A stretch of 64,000 nucleotides of DNA from Daucus carota subsp. sativus. Its lineage: Eukaryota; Streptophyta; Magnoliopsida; Apiales; Apiaceae. The stretch is from assembly GCF_001625215.2 (NCBI RefSeq), contig NC_030383.2, forward strand, positions 3,360,779 to 3,424,778, given 5' to 3'. The notes under the pieces were generated by a model, which did no database searches, was not told the DNA's origin, and worked only from the letters and a program-made list of their open reading frames with translations. Shown piece after piece: positions 24,735 through 36,687 of this stretch (positions are counted from its first letter, which is position 1; each line of letters starts with the position of its first letter). The translations under genes and the position numbers were made by a program.

Positions 24735-27700
24735 ATGAGCTATTCGAGGGGCATGAAGAGTGCTGGAAATGCGGCTTCAAAGCTGCGAAAGGGTGCATGG
24801 GATTTCGAGGAAGACGCTCTTCTCCGGAAATGCATCGAGAAGTATGGAGAAGGAAAGTGGCACCTTGTTCCTCAGAGAGCTGGTATTTTAATCTCTCCCT
24901 CACCCTACATGTTAATTTTGTTTATTAGCTGATAATATATATGAGATTCGTTAGAGCGAAATAGGACAAAACCGACTGATACTTAACCGCCCATCATTTT
25001 TGATGATCGATTTGATCATGTTAACGGGAATTATAATAATTGAAAATAATATATATAATTATAATTATTTATTGATAATTATTTATTGATATTGAAAAAT
25101 TAGCCGGGATTTTAATGAAAAGTATATTGCTTTTAAAAACACAACATGGCTACAAGTAAAAGTGAGAAGTTTAATACTCCCTTCCTTTCAAATTACATTT
25201 CCGCTTTCTAAAAATCACTTAGTTTAAAAAAAATGGATTTTGAAAAAAAAAAGTTGTATTAAGTCATTAATTGCACATAATATGCGGCATATAATTGATT
25301 TTAGAAATATAAATTTTGAAATTTGAAGTGAACAAATATATTGGAACAAATTTTTCCTCTAAAGTGGATATTTATTTTGAAACGGAGGGAGTAATTTTCT
25401 GACTCACCCAGTCACCCGCATTCCGTCCATGTACATGTCTAGTCATTAATTCATTTGACGTATTAACTGTATTTGCAGGGTTGAATAGATGCAGAAAGAG
25501 TTGCAGGCTAAGGTGGCTTAACTATCTGAGGCCTACCATCAAGAGAGGAGAATTCAGTGAGGATGAAGTGGATCTTATGATGCGCCTTCATAGGCTGCTG
25601 GGAAACAGGTAAATTACTAATATTATTATATTATATTATTTGTCTGCTAAAATGGTTTTTTAAGAGTTTTAAAATGAGAGTCGAACCCTCTGCCCCAAAC
25701 ATATATTCCCTCCGTTTCAAATTACATGTCCACTTTAAAAAAATCACATAGTTTAAGAAAAGTGGATTGTGAGAAAAAAGATGTGTATTAAGTCATTAAT
25801 TGAACATAATATGTGGTGTATAGTTGATCTTGGAAATATAACTTAGCAATATGTGAAGGAGACTTGATTTTGGAAATATAAATTTACATTGAGAGTTGAA
25901 GTAGACAAGTATTTTGAAACAAATTTTTTTTTCTAAAGTGGACATGTATTTTGAAGCGGGGGGAATATATGTTTGGGACAGAGGGTTCGACTCTCATTTT
26001 AAAACTCTTAAAAAATATAATTTCATAAATTGTGTTAAAAAAAAAATTCTGAATAAAAATATATAAATTAAAGAACTGTATATTTTATAAAAATCTTAAA
26101 ATGTGTGTTAGGTATTGGAATTTATATAAAATGAGTGGGCCGGAAAAAAAATAGTTATTAAGAGCGCGATTAAAGTGTCTAACGAGTTTCCCTGGAAACA
26201 TCAGTGATTGTACTTTTTTTTTTTTTTTTTTGATAATGAGAATAAATCTCAACGAATATGACTCGGCAATTCACCGTGATAATTCTTTCATTCAAGAAAG
26301 CTTATTATCTAACCGTCGGACATGCAAGATGACCGGGGAAATTTAGACAATAAAACTTTAATGTCCGAAAAGAAAACCGGTCTTCTTCCAAAAATCCTGA
26401 AAATAGAACAAGGAAAACAAGAAAAATATAAGTCAATATATATAACAGATTATATCAAATATTCCCACAATCATGATAACTCATAATTGAGACAATTAAA
26501 CTCTCAATTAAGGCACAATTAATAAAATATTAACGTCCTTAATTAAGACACAATTAACACCCTTAATTAAGGTCCAATTAGCGCCCTCAATTAGGAGACA
26601 CAATTTACGCCCTCAATGGCACAATTAAGGCCCTCATTAAGAGGCACAATAAAACGTCCTCAAGGCACAATTAAAGCCTTCCTTTTTGAAATCGGATCAC
26701 GTACTGATCCCGGAGCCTCTGTCACCGCCATCCTCAGCCACCATCGCTATGCTATCTCTCGTACATGACCGTTTCGATCAAAATTGAGAAAAGAGTATAC
26801 CAAGAATAAGCATGAGCAGATTCATGACTGCGTCGAGAGCTGGAGGAGTGATTTTATTCGGGAGTCCAAAACAGATTTAACATAACTAAATCCAAAAAAC
26901 TAAACAAACACATCAAAATTGCCGACAACAAGCATTCCATAGCCAAACAAGGTGCAGTTTAAAATACATACATAGCCAAAAAACAAGAACTATAATGAAC
27001 TAACACACAATCTATTACCTAATTAAGATTATCAAAAACGCAAAAACAAAATGCAAAATTAAAGGGTGTCCAAGATCTGACACAAAAACAAGTCTTGACA
27101 CTGAAGTGAACCAAAATCAATGAGATTAATCTCTCTAAAAAGAAGAAGAGATCTAAATAATAATAAAAATAATTTACATTTGTAGTGCAATAGGAGCAGA
27201 TAAAAGAGGAACGGACTCACCGGACAGGCTTCAGACTATAATATGATGGCTGATCGGATGATGGAGACGATGGAAATATCGATCAACGAATCCCGAAAAT
27301 CATAGTTGGAAAGATGAGCGTAGAGAGGCTGAGGATGAGGTGGTGCCTATCCCTTATCGGGGGTCTTTTTGATTTTGTTGATGGAATGAGTTTAGGCTGA
27401 TGTTGACGATTAAAGCAAACAGTAACAGGAATTATAACCAAAAGACTGATCCTTTTGCTTATATGAAAAAAGAGAGTATACATATGTGACTGATATGAAT
27501 ACAGGGTTTTAGATGGCCGGAAAGGTTTCAAATTTGGCTTCCTCTTCTCCATGGATTCCCCGAGATGATCTCCTCTTAAAGAATGCAGTCGAGGTAATTA
27601 ATTTTTAACTTTTTTCATTTTTTTATCAGTGATTGTACTTTAGTTACACTTAAGTAATCACACTTGGAGGTATGTAAATAGATTGTAACGCTGTACTATA

Positions 27701-29005
27701 TCAAAATTACGGAATAGTACCGCTGACACCTTTAATAAGTCTCATAGAAATTGGATGGTTAAAGACAACAAAGGCAAAGTATAATGATAGTTAAGTTTAA
27801 CGTGTTCAATTTAACATAAATTATAGTAATCCAGTTTTCTCAAAATAAATACTCAAAAATTCAGCACGAAATCCAGTACCCCTAATTGTTTACATTGTGA
27901 ACGATATGTATTCTAATGCTATCATAAAATAATAAAATATAGTTTGATAAATTATTTTAAACTTTTTTTTCCTTCTGAATAAAGATTTACTATCTAAATT
28001 TTTATACAAAAAAAAATTCAAAAAGAAGTTATGAAATTATGTGGGTGTTTGGGAGGGCCTTTTAAACCTCACTTCTGCAGTTATAAGTTAGTAGCACTTA
28101 TTCGTACCGTTTGTGTAAAAAATCGAGAAGCACTTATAAAAATCTATGATTCCTAACTTTTGTTTCATAACTTCTACATTTTTCCTAAACGCTTTAATTA
28201 CTTATAAGTCTTAACTAACTTCTAACTCCCACTTCAATTTTTTACTTTAAGCAAAAAGCACTTATTTTAATCTCAGCCAAGCGGTCCTTATATTTTATAT
28301 GTGCCTTAAAATGAGTGTTGAGCAATGAAAAAAAGTGTAAAGAACTGAGAGTGACAGAGGGAGTATAATGTATGCAGATGGTCGTTAATTGGGGGGAGAC
28401 TGCCGGGAAGAACAGCTAATGATGTTAAGAACTACTGGAACACCAACATTCAAAAGAAGCTCACTACTGGCAGCAACCAGAAAGAGGTGGCAATAAGAGA
28501 AGAGATCGTTCAAAGAAAACAAGACGGTAACGTTGCTGCAACTAGTACTAGTGATCGTGCTACTACTGTTATCAAGCCTCTTCCCCGGATGTTATCCAAA
28601 GGCACAAGCCTACCCTGCTATAATCTTAATCTCAAGAATCGCGTGAGCTTTGGTTTAAATGACAAGACACTACAGAATAACAACAATGAAAACAACAAGA
28701 AGCCATCATTGCCAGCAATGCTGCCACTGAATGACGAAGGCAATGAGACCTTGACACCGGATGAAGATGGCACAGAGTGGTGGAAGAATTTGTTTGCAGA
28801 AATAGATATTGATGGTCAAGAGCAAGATTCATCACAAGGACTGTTGATGGCATCTTCGAGTGGTTTAGAAAATGCGGATGCAGACATAGACCTAATGCGG
28901 AAAACTGATAAATCAACCACTGCAATAATGGAATTTTCAGATGACTTGAGTGACATTTGGGATCTTCTCGATCCACCAGACTATATCTGGTTGAGTCGGT
29001 TATAA
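24735..29005 (+). CDS. R2R3-MYB transcription factor, anthocyanin-activator type
   Basis: Three exons, 24735-24882, 25479-25608 (the standard 130-bp MYB exon) and 28378-29005, encode 301 aa. R2 has Trp 22, 42 and 62; R3 has Phe75, Trp94 and Trp113, the normal spacing. Residues 81-100 match the bHLH-binding signature [D/E]Lx2[R/K]x3Lx6Lx3R exactly ([20 protein letters not shown]), and ANDV at 106-109 is the mark of dicot anthocyanin-promoting MYBs. The subgroup-6 motif KPRPR[S/T]F is only loosely present as [10 protein letters not shown] (159-168). The C-terminus is acidic ([13 protein letters not shown]), suiting an activation domain. The family works with bHLH and WD40 partners to switch on flavonoid/anthocyanin genes. 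ATG 24735 follows the TATA box; ATG 24753 is also possible. The frame is intact. Intron 2 (2.8 kb) holds several insertions. Confidence 0.93.
25177..25391. mobile_element. Stowaway MITE in MYB intron 1
   Basis: Inverted ends ctcccttcctttcaaatta / ttttgaaacggagggag with TA on each side (25175-25176, 25392-25393); 215 bp. The typical ctccctcc-type end and TA duplication identify Stowaway. It does not touch the splice sites. Confidence 0.85.
25656..26015. mobile_element. Long-inverted-repeat element in MYB intron 2
   Basis: The outer 55 bp or so are an almost perfect inverted repeat (ttttttaagagttttaaaat left, attttaaaactcttaaaaaa right), followed inward by Stowaway-like arms (ccctccgtttcaaatta... 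/ ...tttgaagcgggggg). It looks like a Stowaway copy that acquired extra inverted flanks. No clear target duplication was found. Confidence 0.75.
26217..27624 (-). mobile_element. Retroposed insertion (LINE-like), poly(A) on minus strand
   Basis: A 17-bp direct repeat, ATCAGTGATTGTACTTT, lies on both sides (26200-26216 and 27625-27641). The left end begins with a long T run, so the element is inserted antisense with its poly(A) tail at the left. Long target duplications plus an A tail are the hallmark of target-primed reverse transcription. On the minus strand the sequence just before the tail reads ...ttattctcattatc(A)n. No reverse-transcriptase frame is present; an 89-codon minus-strand frame (27283-27552) is not recognisable. 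It may be an internally deleted LINE or a retroposed non-coding transcript. Confidence 0.8.
26505..26690. repeat. Degenerate about 24-bp repeat inside the retro-insertion
   Basis: Roughly seven units with a core cacaattaa followed by (c/a)gccctcaattaag occur in a row, with length drift from 20 to 27 bp. They lie wholly inside the retro-insertion, so the array was probably carried in with it. Confidence 0.65.
28042..28288. mobile_element. hAT-like MITE nested in a Stowaway-like element
   Basis: The left part tgtgggtgtttgggagggcc and the right part agccaagcggtcc are imperfect inverted ends, and gcacttattcgtaccgtttg lies inside. A second, inverted member of the same family is at about 60829-61072. 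It appears to split a Stowaway-related element whose right end, gacagagggag plus TA, is at 28353-28365, just before MYB exon 3. Confidence 0.55.
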
Positions 29006-29547
29006 TATATAAAAATCCAGCAAATATTCTGTTGGTTTTATTAAGTTAAAGGTTTGAAATAATGATGTAATTTCATGATCTTGCTTGTTTTATGTTTATG
29101 TGTGTACTGCTCTTATTCTGCTTAGCATTGAACTTTGTTGTTCAATTCTTTGTCTTTGCAAGTATATTTTCTTTGATATACACTGTAATAATTCTTATTT
29201 ATTATTCAAGATTTGGTGATGGGATCATAGTTCTACTTTTCACTAAAATCAAAGTTTTGGTAATTTCTTGACTTGCAGAATCATTTACACATATTTTAGC
29301 CATATCTACTCAAGATCTAGGCTTCGCATTTAGCAGAGAAAAAAAAGATCTAGGCTTCGCAGAAACACAAACATTTCCGACTCACGAAAACAGAGTTTAT
29401 CGATCAAAAAGTCATACCTGTATGAACTCGAGAAACAAGAAAATACATGATACGAAAGTACACGACTATACGATCCAAGCCAAAATTGTGAACTGAAACA
29501 CTGCTTTAATTGATTCACAATTATTCTCCAAGTCATAATTTTCACAT
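29006..29547. other. Convergent intergenic spacer
   Basis: This space holds the 3' untranslated regions of the MYB gene (+) and the DUF599 gene (-). A 17-bp motif, gatctaggcttcgca, is duplicated at about 29314 and 29347. Nothing else is recognised. Confidence 0.5.
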
Positions 29548-31465
29548 TCACGGCTCTTCTGGTTCTCCAACATGACGGCCTTGATTATGATCATCTGCGT
29601 CTGAGGTGAAATCTAAAGTAACATCAAGAAAACGTAGCAAGCTCACCAACACAATGCAGGAAAGAAACATAGGAATAGGTCCAAATATCCATAGAAACAG
29701 AGGAAACGAAAAGTAGAAGGCCCTCAACCCCAATGACCAAAAATAACTTCCACGGTTTATTGTTTTCGCGACATACTCTGAACCGAGGCGCTGATCATAG
29801 CTGTAATTGTAAGTAGCTGATAACTTCTTGTAGGGTACATTGATTAAAATGCTTGCATGGCTATAGTATCGAATTGATTGTACGTTTAGCAAAAATGCTG
29901 ATAAAAAGCAGACCATTATGCAAAACAACTTCACGGAGTAGCTAAATGCGCTTTTGTCACCGAGTACAAACACGGTCGTGCGATCACCCAGTGTTCCATT
30001 CTTGTTAGTCATTAACATGGCCATGAGTGAACTTAGCATAATTGCTGTTGAGGCCAAGAGGGTTGATGCCATTATGTTGTTTCTTAATGTTTGTACGGCC
30101 AGAACACCCTTAGATGGATCCTGCAGCCATTACAGACCAAGCTAAAATTCTTCATTTATGTTAAATTGAAAAATAAAATTCTGAAGCAAATGTTAGTGAA
30201 TATAATATATGCAGCAGGGACAAAAATAAAAAATTGGTCATTTAGATGACACATAGAACCTAAAAAAAATTACAGCACACCACTTCTTGACGGAATAAAA
30301 GTGCACGGGCACATCATGAAGAAATTTGTCAAAAAATCAGTCCAATACCAGTAAAGTAATAAAATCTCCAATCTTCTTGAACCGAATCTTGGAGAAAAAA
30401 CATATAAACTTTCATTTGCTCGATGTCATAAATATATCCATATAAGTGCTACAATTATGCACACATGTTCAGTGCAACATAGTGAAATGATATTTCACTA
30501 TGAAAGGAACCTAACTATACCATTTAAGCGGCTCTTGTCCATCACTTCAACAATATTAACTTTCGAACAGGTGGAAAACACATTAAAACTCATAAATTCT
30601 GGAATCTGGTATCTGGATCACACAGAATATTCTAATCAATTTCTGAAAATGTATATAGGCAATATAGCAACTTTTTGAAGTACCAACTATCTGAATTCTG
30701 TCTTTAAATTCATAATTGATCATGCTTAGACTTTTACAGGGAAACTCTATCTTAACATCCATAATATATAGTAAAATCATATCAATGTAACTCATGAATT
30801 GTTTCCTATCCCAAAATTTCATCCTACGTTAAACAATAACAATCATCCTACAATCGAGAAAAGCAATATTGAATTTTCACTGCAATGAACCATATTCTCA
30901 ATACTTATTGTTTAGAAACAAAGAAAAGCATGGGGTATAGGGAGTGGCAGAACCTAAACTCCAAATTAGAAACCCAAATTAACCCAGTCTAAAATCCAAA
31001 TTTTCAATCAGTAGGGACTTGTATGAAAAAATATACTGAATAATTTTAGGAACAGAACATTACTGAAAAATAACAAATTTTATAGACTTTTTCCTATCTT
31101 ATTCGGATTTTCACCTATCCCAAACAGAGTTTATTAGCAACCTAAAATCGAAGGTTTCAGTAAGAGCCATGGAAAAAATTAATCAGATAACGAATTACAA
31201 ATCACGATAAGGGTAACAAAGTTTTGAGCACATCTTACCATATAATTCTCATATAGGTATCTTATATCAATATTATATCGATAAATATACAATATTAACG
31301 TACCTCCATCATAGCGTTCACCCAGAAACGTCGATTAATAGCATTAATACCAATAACAGTTCGAGATGGACATTTGAGAATCTGAAAAACAAGCCAGACA
31401 TGATATCCCACCATTATCGCCAACCCTGATGGCACCATCACGTAATCCAGCATATCTTTCTCCAT
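29548..31465 (-). CDS. DUF599 family membrane protein
   Basis: Two exons on the minus strand, 31465-31304 and 30120-29548, joined at a GT-AG intron of about 1.2 kb, give 244 aa, the usual size of plant DUF599 (Pfam PF04654) proteins. Exon 1 encodes the first membrane helix (VPSGLAIMVGYHVWLVFQIL) and the family hallmark RTVIGINAINRRFWV (35-49). Exon 2 continues with GVLAVQTLRNNIMASTLLAS and three more hydrophobic helices, then an acidic tail ending EPEEP. The family is present throughout plants and some bacteria; its biochemical role is unknown to me. The start is the first ATG after a TATATATA box and gives the conserved N-terminus. Confidence 0.9.
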
Positions 31466-31517
31466 ATTTCGAGTGTATTCTTGTAGCCTAATTTCGACAG
31501 AAAATTTTTGTCCCGAA

Positions 31518-31530
31518 TTTTATATATAGA
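31518..31530 (-). promoter_or_regulatory. TATA box of the DUF599 gene
   Basis: On the minus strand ctctatatataaaatt lies about 55 bp upstream of the ATG at 31465, a normal plant distance for a short leader. Confidence 0.55.
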
Positions 31531-32331
31531 GGAAACTCAGGAAAGCGATGTATGAGACTCCAAATGTGATAGGGGTGCAGGGGTTTGAGATTTGGTTTAT
31601 AGACACTCGTGAGCACGCATGATATTGAGCCACCTCTTGTGTAACTTGCTTTCTTTAAGTGCCACGTGAGCATTTCTCGTATTGCTGAACTTTTATGAGC
31701 ACAAAAGGTGGACTTCGTACGTATGAATTAATGCTTCTTCTATCCTTAGTTCACAGTTGACACGGCAGTATTAAATGATGGGATGATTTAGGATTTTAGA
31801 AAATTCGGAGTTTTTTTCCCTCTTGCCCTTTCAAGATAATAATTTTTCAATTTTTTATATGTCATTTAAAATAAAAGAAAATATTTTTTTAAAATATTTT
31901 TTTCTAAAAAAATATATATAAAAATTAGATTTTATTTAAAAAATATGTTTAAAAATATTATATTAAAATATAATTTTTATATCTCAAATTACACACAAAA
32001 ATCAAAATAACTATTATTTTGAATTTGTTCAAGTTAGGAGATAGTTTTCTGTTCATATCAATCAATGCTTCTTTTATCCCCCAGTTGAAACTACAGATAA
32101 TTTATTGTTTAAAAGCTTAGATTTGGAAAAATCTGTAATATAAGTTAATAATTTATAATATCCTTTTATAGTATCTCTTTTCTTATTATAAATATTAAAT
32201 AATACCTTTTTTGATTAAAACTATATTATTAATAAATATCTTCTCGTTTAATATTTTAGATTTTAGATGAATGGATAAGAATTTAATTTAATAATTTTAC
32301 TCAACTCTTAATTATATGTCCATTTAAATAA
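31531..32331. other. AT-rich DNA upstream of the DUF599 gene
   Basis: Promoter-side DNA of the minus-strand DUF599 gene, then AT-rich sequence up to the Helitron end. No gene or clear element was seen. Confidence 0.4.
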
Positions 32332-33399
32332 TCTATACTATAATATAATAAGCCAACATACGTTTAATTTGTAGTCGTACAAAATTTTGGTTTGGTCATC
32401 TGTTTTATAACTACAAGTCGGTCACGCGTAAACTTCTCTTACTCTTACAATATTAATTTATAGTCGTACAAAATTTTGGTTTGGTCATCTGTTTTATAAC
32501 TATAAGTCGGTCACGCGTAGACTTCTCTTACTCTTACAATATTAAAGAGTTTTATACCGTTCAAATTACAAACACTTGTGATGTCATACAAGATAAAAAC
32601 TCCACCATTATTTTTTTAAATATAATTTATATATCAATTATATACTATATTATAATAAACCGATATTGGTATAATTCGTAATCGTCCAAAAAATTTAATC
32701 AGTAGTCGTACAAAATTTTGGTTTGGTCATCTGTTTTATAACTACAAGTCGGTCACGCGTAGACTTCTCTTACTCTTACAATATTAAAGAGTTTTATACC
32801 GTTCAAATTACAAACACTTGTGATGTCATACAAGATAAAAACTCCACCATTATTCTTTTAAATATAATTTATATATCAATTATATACTATATTATAATAA
32901 ACCGATATTGGTATAATTCGTAATCGTCCAAAAAATTTAATCAGTTGGTAAATATAATCTGGTTAAAACTTAATTCATTAATACTAAAATACTAATAAGA
33001 TTAAGCCAACATAGGTTTAATTTGTAGTCGTACAAAATTTTGGTTTGGTCATCTGTTTTATAACTACAAGTCGGTCACGTGTAGACTTCTCTTACTCTTA
33101 CAATATTAAAGAGTTTTATACCGTTCAAATTACAAACACTTATGATGTCATACAAGATAAAAACTCCACCATTATTCTTTTAAATATAATTTATATATTA
33201 TTTATATACTATATTATAATAAACCGATATTGGTATAATTCGTAATCGTCCAAAAAATGTAATCAGTTGGTAAATATAATCTGGTTAAAATCTAATTCAT
33301 CAATACTAAAATACTAATAAGATTATGTTAAAATTTAAATTATAATTAATAAATTACGAATTCTATACCCGTCCGTACTTCGCACGGGTTAAAGGCTAG
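32332..33399 (+). mobile_element. Non-autonomous Helitron with tandem interior
   Basis: The left end starts TCTATACTATAATATAATAA after an A. The right end has the hairpin acccgt-ccgtacttcgc-acgggt (33367-33389), then taaagg and CTAG at 33396-33399 followed by T. Insertion between A and T, a 5' TC, and a 3' hairpin about 6 nt before CTRR are the defining Helitron signals. There is no Rep/helicase frame. The interior is a tandem array (listed separately) whose units also contain internal copies of the 5'-end-like ctatattataataa text. Confidence 0.85.
32372..33266. repeat. Tandem repeats inside the Helitron
   Basis: A core tagtcgtacaaaattttggt followed by ttggtcatctgttttataact is present four times, starting near 32372, 32461, 32703 and 33025. 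The last three copies extend to full units of 242-322 bp containing an identical-looking 66-codon open frame. The frame is preserved because the copies are nearly identical, and it has no recognisable domain or start context, so I do not call it a gene. Confidence 0.9.
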
Positions 33400-34641
33400 T
33401 ATCTGTTTAATAATATTTTATATTATTATAATAGTTAAATTGTAGAATTAGGTGATGGATGTTGAACAATATCGGCACTGTGTCTCAGAAAAAATCTCGT
33501 GTGACATAGACATACACAATCTCGCAAAACGTACAAGAGTCGATTCATTTTTAAATATAATCTGATTTTAATATATTTACAATAATTTTAATTAAATGTT
33601 GTATAAAGTTTAAAATAGTTTAAAATCATAAATAAATATGTTAGACATTTTATAATAATTTAAATTATTGACTGAATATCTGATTCTGATATAGTTTGGT
33701 TTTCAAATTATTTTTTTTTGAAACACTGTTTTTCAAAATCTTATTCATGAAAATTAAATTTTAATTTTCATGAATAACTTTTTTGCGGATCTTAATAGAG
33801 CACTCCTAATATCCCAATGTGAAGAAACATTTAATAATATATGATTAGTCCTCTTTCAAATAAAGAATCATGTATGCTTTTAAAAATAAAATAAAATTTT
33901 AATAATCTCAATACAATATTTCTCAAAAGAAAAATATTCTCAATACTATTAATAATATTATTATCAAACTTTTACTTCGTTTTTATATTGTATGGACTAT
34001 GGAGAGCAAGTTGGGGATGCGCGGATGCTGCCGGGGATTTCGCATGCATTAACTTTTTTCTTTGTATGGCTATTTTATTGGGTGGGTTGTTACAAATCTG
34101 AACAAGTCAGCAACCTAAATATATTATTTAGTTAAATATGAGGCATATCATTAAGAAACTAAATGTCGTAATATTTAAATTTCAAAATATAAATTAACTT
34201 TAGATAATATAACTTAGCTTTATAATATTAACAATTTTTCACCCGAGAATAAAATGATCTTGAAGAGAATTTTATGAACGTGGAGTTTTTATTATTGTTT
34301 ATATATTCGGGTTGTTGGTGCTCCCATATTAGTTGATTTGAGTGATAGTTGTGAACTTTGGCCAAGAGATGGTAGTCATGTCATATTAGTAGTTTCATAA
34401 ATAATGTAACTTGGAATGCTTGAAATATCATTTTAATAATTTTTAGATTAGAAAATATGAATATTCCATGTATTAAGAGATCTTTAAATAAAATGACTAT
34501 TTGTATAACTCGTTTTTTTCCACAATAATTGATAGTTTGGAATTTGTTCTTTGAATTTTAATATCTGCCTTGTTAAATGTTTGTATTAATAAAATTATTT
34601 GTTTGTCAACAGTAAATTTTAGAGGGTAAACGTCCTATATA
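33400..34641. other. AT-rich intergenic DNA
   Basis: No gene, RNA or clear transposon was recognised in this stretch. Confidence 0.4.
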
Positions 34642-34932
34642 CTCCCTCCTTCCCATTTTAATAGTCCACTATGCAAAGAAAAAATTTCCCATATTATTTG
34701 TCCTACTTCTTTGTCCAATACAATTTAATACAAGTTTCAATGTTAACATTTATTAGCATGTACAATTTTCATGATTTACAATGCAAATTATGTTGACTTT
34801 TAACAAAATGAATGAAAATTTAGTAGTGTTTTTTATAACCAATGCATAACAATGATAACAACATATCACATTTAATTTTTCTTAATATGTGTGATTTGAG
34901 CAAAATGGACAATTAAAATGGGAAGGAGGGAG
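34642..34932. mobile_element. Stowaway MITE
   Basis: The inverted ends are long and almost perfect (ctccctccttcccattttaa left, ttaaaatgggaaggagggag right) and flanked by TA at 34640-34641 and 34933-34934. Length is 291 bp. The high identity of the arms suggests a fairly recent insertion. Confidence 0.9.
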
Positions 34933-35191
34933 TAACCTTTTTTAATTAAATATTGTCCATAATGACTACCGGCAAATTAGGTGTCCAAAATAACTAGAGC
35001 CACACGCATATGACAAATGCGTGTACTGTATACACATTCATGAGAAGCGGAAAGCTGCATCACTCGCTCATCCTCCTCACTTAAATCCTCAATCTCCACA
35101 TGCTGAATCTTTGTAAAAGCGTAGTAGACGCATTTGTAATATGCGAAGACCATGTCGACGCATATATAGTATGTATTTTATTACACCCGGC

Positions 35192-36118
35192 TAGGCCTGT
35201 AAATGGATCGGATATCCGATCCGACCCGATCCGATCCGTGGTTAAATAAATGGATATGGATCTTTATTAAAAAAATCCGATCTGTTAATAATCCGATCCG
35301 ATAATAATCCGGTCCGATAAAGAATGGATATGGATATGGTCAAATCCGATCTGTTAACGATCCGATCCGATTCATGCTTAACTATATTATATATTTTATA
35401 TTATATTGTATTATAATATAATATATTATTAATAATATATTACATACAAAATAAAAATTTCTAAAAATACAAGACGAAACCCTAAATCATATTTTCTTCT
35501 AATCGATCAGCCGCTCCTAATTCTTGACATGGCTCTCACTTTTGTTATCTGGTTAATGTAATAATCACTTTATTAACCACTCTTTTTTTTATGTAGAGTG
35601 AGTATAAACACAGGGGCTAACTCTTCCACTTAAAACCTCCTCAATCACCTAAATCCGTATTTAAGACATATTTATCGATTTTAATCTTTATTAATAGATG
35701 AGCAAATCATAATTTGCTTCCTCCAAAAGTATTAAGCAACTTATTTATTATTTTTCTATTTACTTGATAAATTTCGTGTTGAAGTTTTTATAGGAATAAC
35801 CAACAACGTTTTTATTAAATACTGCTTTATTAGTTTTTTTTACCTACCTATTACACTAAAGTTTATGAATTAATATAGCTAGAAATATCACTTTTTTTAT
35901 GGAAGTTAAAACATTGTTCACGGTGAAAAAATATATTTCATAATTTTTAGTGGATCGGGGCTCCGATCCGATTATCCATGATCCGAGTGGACCGGATATG
36001 GATTGACTTGTAAAATATCCGACTCTCGATCCGATCCGATCCGAATCCGATAAATTTAAATGGATTAGGATATGGATTTAGCTAGATCCGATCCAAATCC
36101 GATCCGTTTACAGGCCCA
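35192..36118. mobile_element. Non-autonomous hAT element with GATCCG arrays
   Basis: Exact 8-bp duplications CACCCGGC (35184-35191 and 36119-36126) flank inverted ends TAGGCCTGTAAATGGATCGG and, inverted at the right, TGGGCCTGTAAACGGATCGG. Both subterminal zones (about 150 bp) are dense in (g)atccgat motifs, often head to tail (gatccgatccg). The centre is AT-rich with no transposase. Size is 927 bp. It is a sister in design to the elements at 12649 and 58002. Confidence 0.9.
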
Positions 36119-36687
36119 CACCCGGCACACGCGGCGTGTGTTTACGCATAGCCTATATGCGTTTTTGCTAGCAACAATACGTGAACGTTAGTGAGAATGG
36201 AATGCAGCTTCTCTTTCCCGTGCTCGTTTCGATAGTTGATGTTTTATTTTTGAGTTAAAATTAGGAACAATGCACGCATTGGGTAAAAAAAACACAGTAG
36301 TCTGACAATTGTTATTTTGGGCGGCCTATATATAAAATAACGTTATTTTGGGATTTTCTCAACGAGGATGAGTAATCACCTCTCGGCCCACGTTAAAGTC
36401 TAGGTTGGCCAGTTAAAAGTCCAAAAGGCTGCAATCATTTGATACCGAACCTAAAACTTGAAACAAGCCCAACAGATATGGTGCATAATGGCCTAACTAT
36501 TTAAAAAGAAAAAAGTGCCGACCCTTGTGCGCATGGAAACAATTGAAGGACAAAACAGTTATACTCCTGGTAATGACTCACAATTTCTAAGTTTTTGTCC
36601 TTGGAAAAAAAGAAAAAACCTCAAACATTAGGATTTTGTCCTCCATAACTTACATGAAGAGATAATCTGACGCTCTAATCGAAAGAG

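Noticed and set aside
29954-30145. Plus-strand frame opposite DUF599 exon 2
   Set aside because: Shadow of the well-supported minus-strand gene.
32481-33245. Three near-identical 66-codon open frames as a small tandem gene family
   Set aside because: They are identical because they sit in a tandem repeat inside a Helitron; there is no start context or domain.
32372-33266. Regular repeats considered as a CRISPR-like array
   Set aside because: Units are long, lack unique spacers and belong to a plant Helitron.
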